NCBI RefSeq assembly: GCF_000282055.1
Contig: NZ_AKJZ01000012.1
Span: forward strand, 62,001 to 126,000
Length of the DNA stretch: 64,000 nt
Direction: 5' to 3'
DNA from: Flavobacterium sp. CF136
Lineage (GTDB): Bacteria > Bacteroidota > Bacteroidia > Flavobacteriales > Flavobacteriaceae
The notes under the pieces were generated by a model, which worked only from the letters and a program-made list of their open reading frames with translations, made no database searches and had not been told where the DNA came from. The translations under genes were made by a program, and so were the position numbers. Of this stretch, positions 63,782 to 64,000 are shown one piece after another; position 1 is the first letter of the stretch; every line of letters begins with the position of its first letter.

Positions 63782-63812
63782 TTGTATCTATTAAGCTGTA
63801 AATATACATTTG
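63782..63812 (+). promoter_or_regulatory. Promoter of the catalase gene
   Basis: TTG (63782-63784), 20 bp, then TACATTTG (63805-63812): a complete Bacteroidota promoter, 23 bp before the ATG. It is the best promoter match in the window. OxyR would be expected to bind just upstream. Confidence 0.75.
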
Positions 63813-63835
63813 CTTAAATAAATAATAACTTAAAT

Positions 63836-64000
63836 ATGATGAAAAAATTAATTCTATGCGCCTTGATTTTCTATACCGCACAAGGAATAGCACAACAAAA
63901 GCAAATTACAACAAACAGCGGTGCACCAATTGGAGATAATCAGAACTCAAAAACTATTGGTCAAAACGGACAGGTTTTATTAGAAGATATGCATCTAATA
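63836..64000 (+). CDS. Catalase with N-terminal signal peptide (5' part only)
   Basis: The first 55 codons of a gene cut by the window end. MMKKLILCALIFYTAQGIAQ is a Sec signal, cut before QKQITTNSGAPIG. NQNSKTIGQNGQVLLEDMHL follows, the normal opening of clade-3 type haem catalases (usually starting inside the cytoplasm). It should degrade peroxide, here in the periplasm. It is divergent from oxyR. Confidence 0.85.
   Translation, partial: MMKKLILCALIFYTAQGIAQQKQITTNSGAPIGDNQNSKTIGQNGQVLLEDMHLI

Noticed and set aside
1..64000. CRISPR arrays, rRNA, tRNA, complete insertion sequences, prophage
   Set aside because: No regularly spaced direct repeats, RNA gene cloverleafs, transposase or phage genes were seen on reading both strands.

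Overview
The window looks like chromosomal DNA of a Flavobacterium-type member of the Bacteroidota. The support is: AT-rich DNA, lipoproteins with short lipoboxes, two SusC/SusD pairs, a TonB-linked outer-membrane economy, TamB of the Bacteroidota type, start regions without Shine-Dalgarno sequences, and several matches to the Bacteroidota promoter (TTG plus TAnnTTTG). I see no rRNA, tRNA, CRISPR array, intact insertion sequence or phage gene.

Layout. 1-4.4 kb: most of a large TamB gene (minus strand, running off the left edge), divergent from tsaD, rsmE, a DUF4159 gene and a SpoU-type RNA methyltransferase (4.5-7.6 kb). 7.7-8.7 kb: a pappalysin-like (M43) metalloprotease lipoprotein with a perfect 19-bp inverted repeat in its leader. 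9-12.9 kb (minus): a CheB-CheR-PAS-histidine kinase fusion and a lone receiver protein. 13.6-28.8 kb: a compact seven-gene operon FAS1, SusC, SusD, FAS1, FAS1, SusC, SusD with no enzyme or regulator; its substrate is unknown. 29-35 kb: an AI-2E-family permease, a THUMP-like methyltransferase, a small exported protein, a VanX-type dipeptidase and a secreted GH42. 34.9-37.3 kb (minus): OB-fold protein, DUF5777 barrel, c-type cytochrome, YceI, probably a cell-envelope redox or lipid-ligand module. 37.6-41.4 kb: a LytS/LytTR two-component pair, a small beta-barrel and a DUF4397 lipoprotein.

41.7-52.9 kb: a kdp potassium-uptake locus of unusual design. An NtrC-type sigma-54 activator comes first, then an unassigned 93-aa protein, a 27-residue membrane micropeptide, kdpF, kdpA, kdpB, kdpC, an outer-membrane barrel, a free-standing KdpD sensor domain and a separate HAMP-PAS histidine kinase. 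Several spacers in this locus contain different repeat families, including a candidate flavo-1-like RNA.

53-64 kb: an HMA-like small protein and a DUF6268 protein divergent from a Crp/Fnr regulator; a SusR-like membrane regulator followed by a secreted GH31; an ArsR-type repressor with a proline dehydrogenase; a GH5 lipoprotein; and oxyR divergent from a catalase with a signal peptide (cut by the right edge).

The parts most worth following up are the FAS1-SusCD operon and the re-wired kdp locus with its unannotated small proteins.
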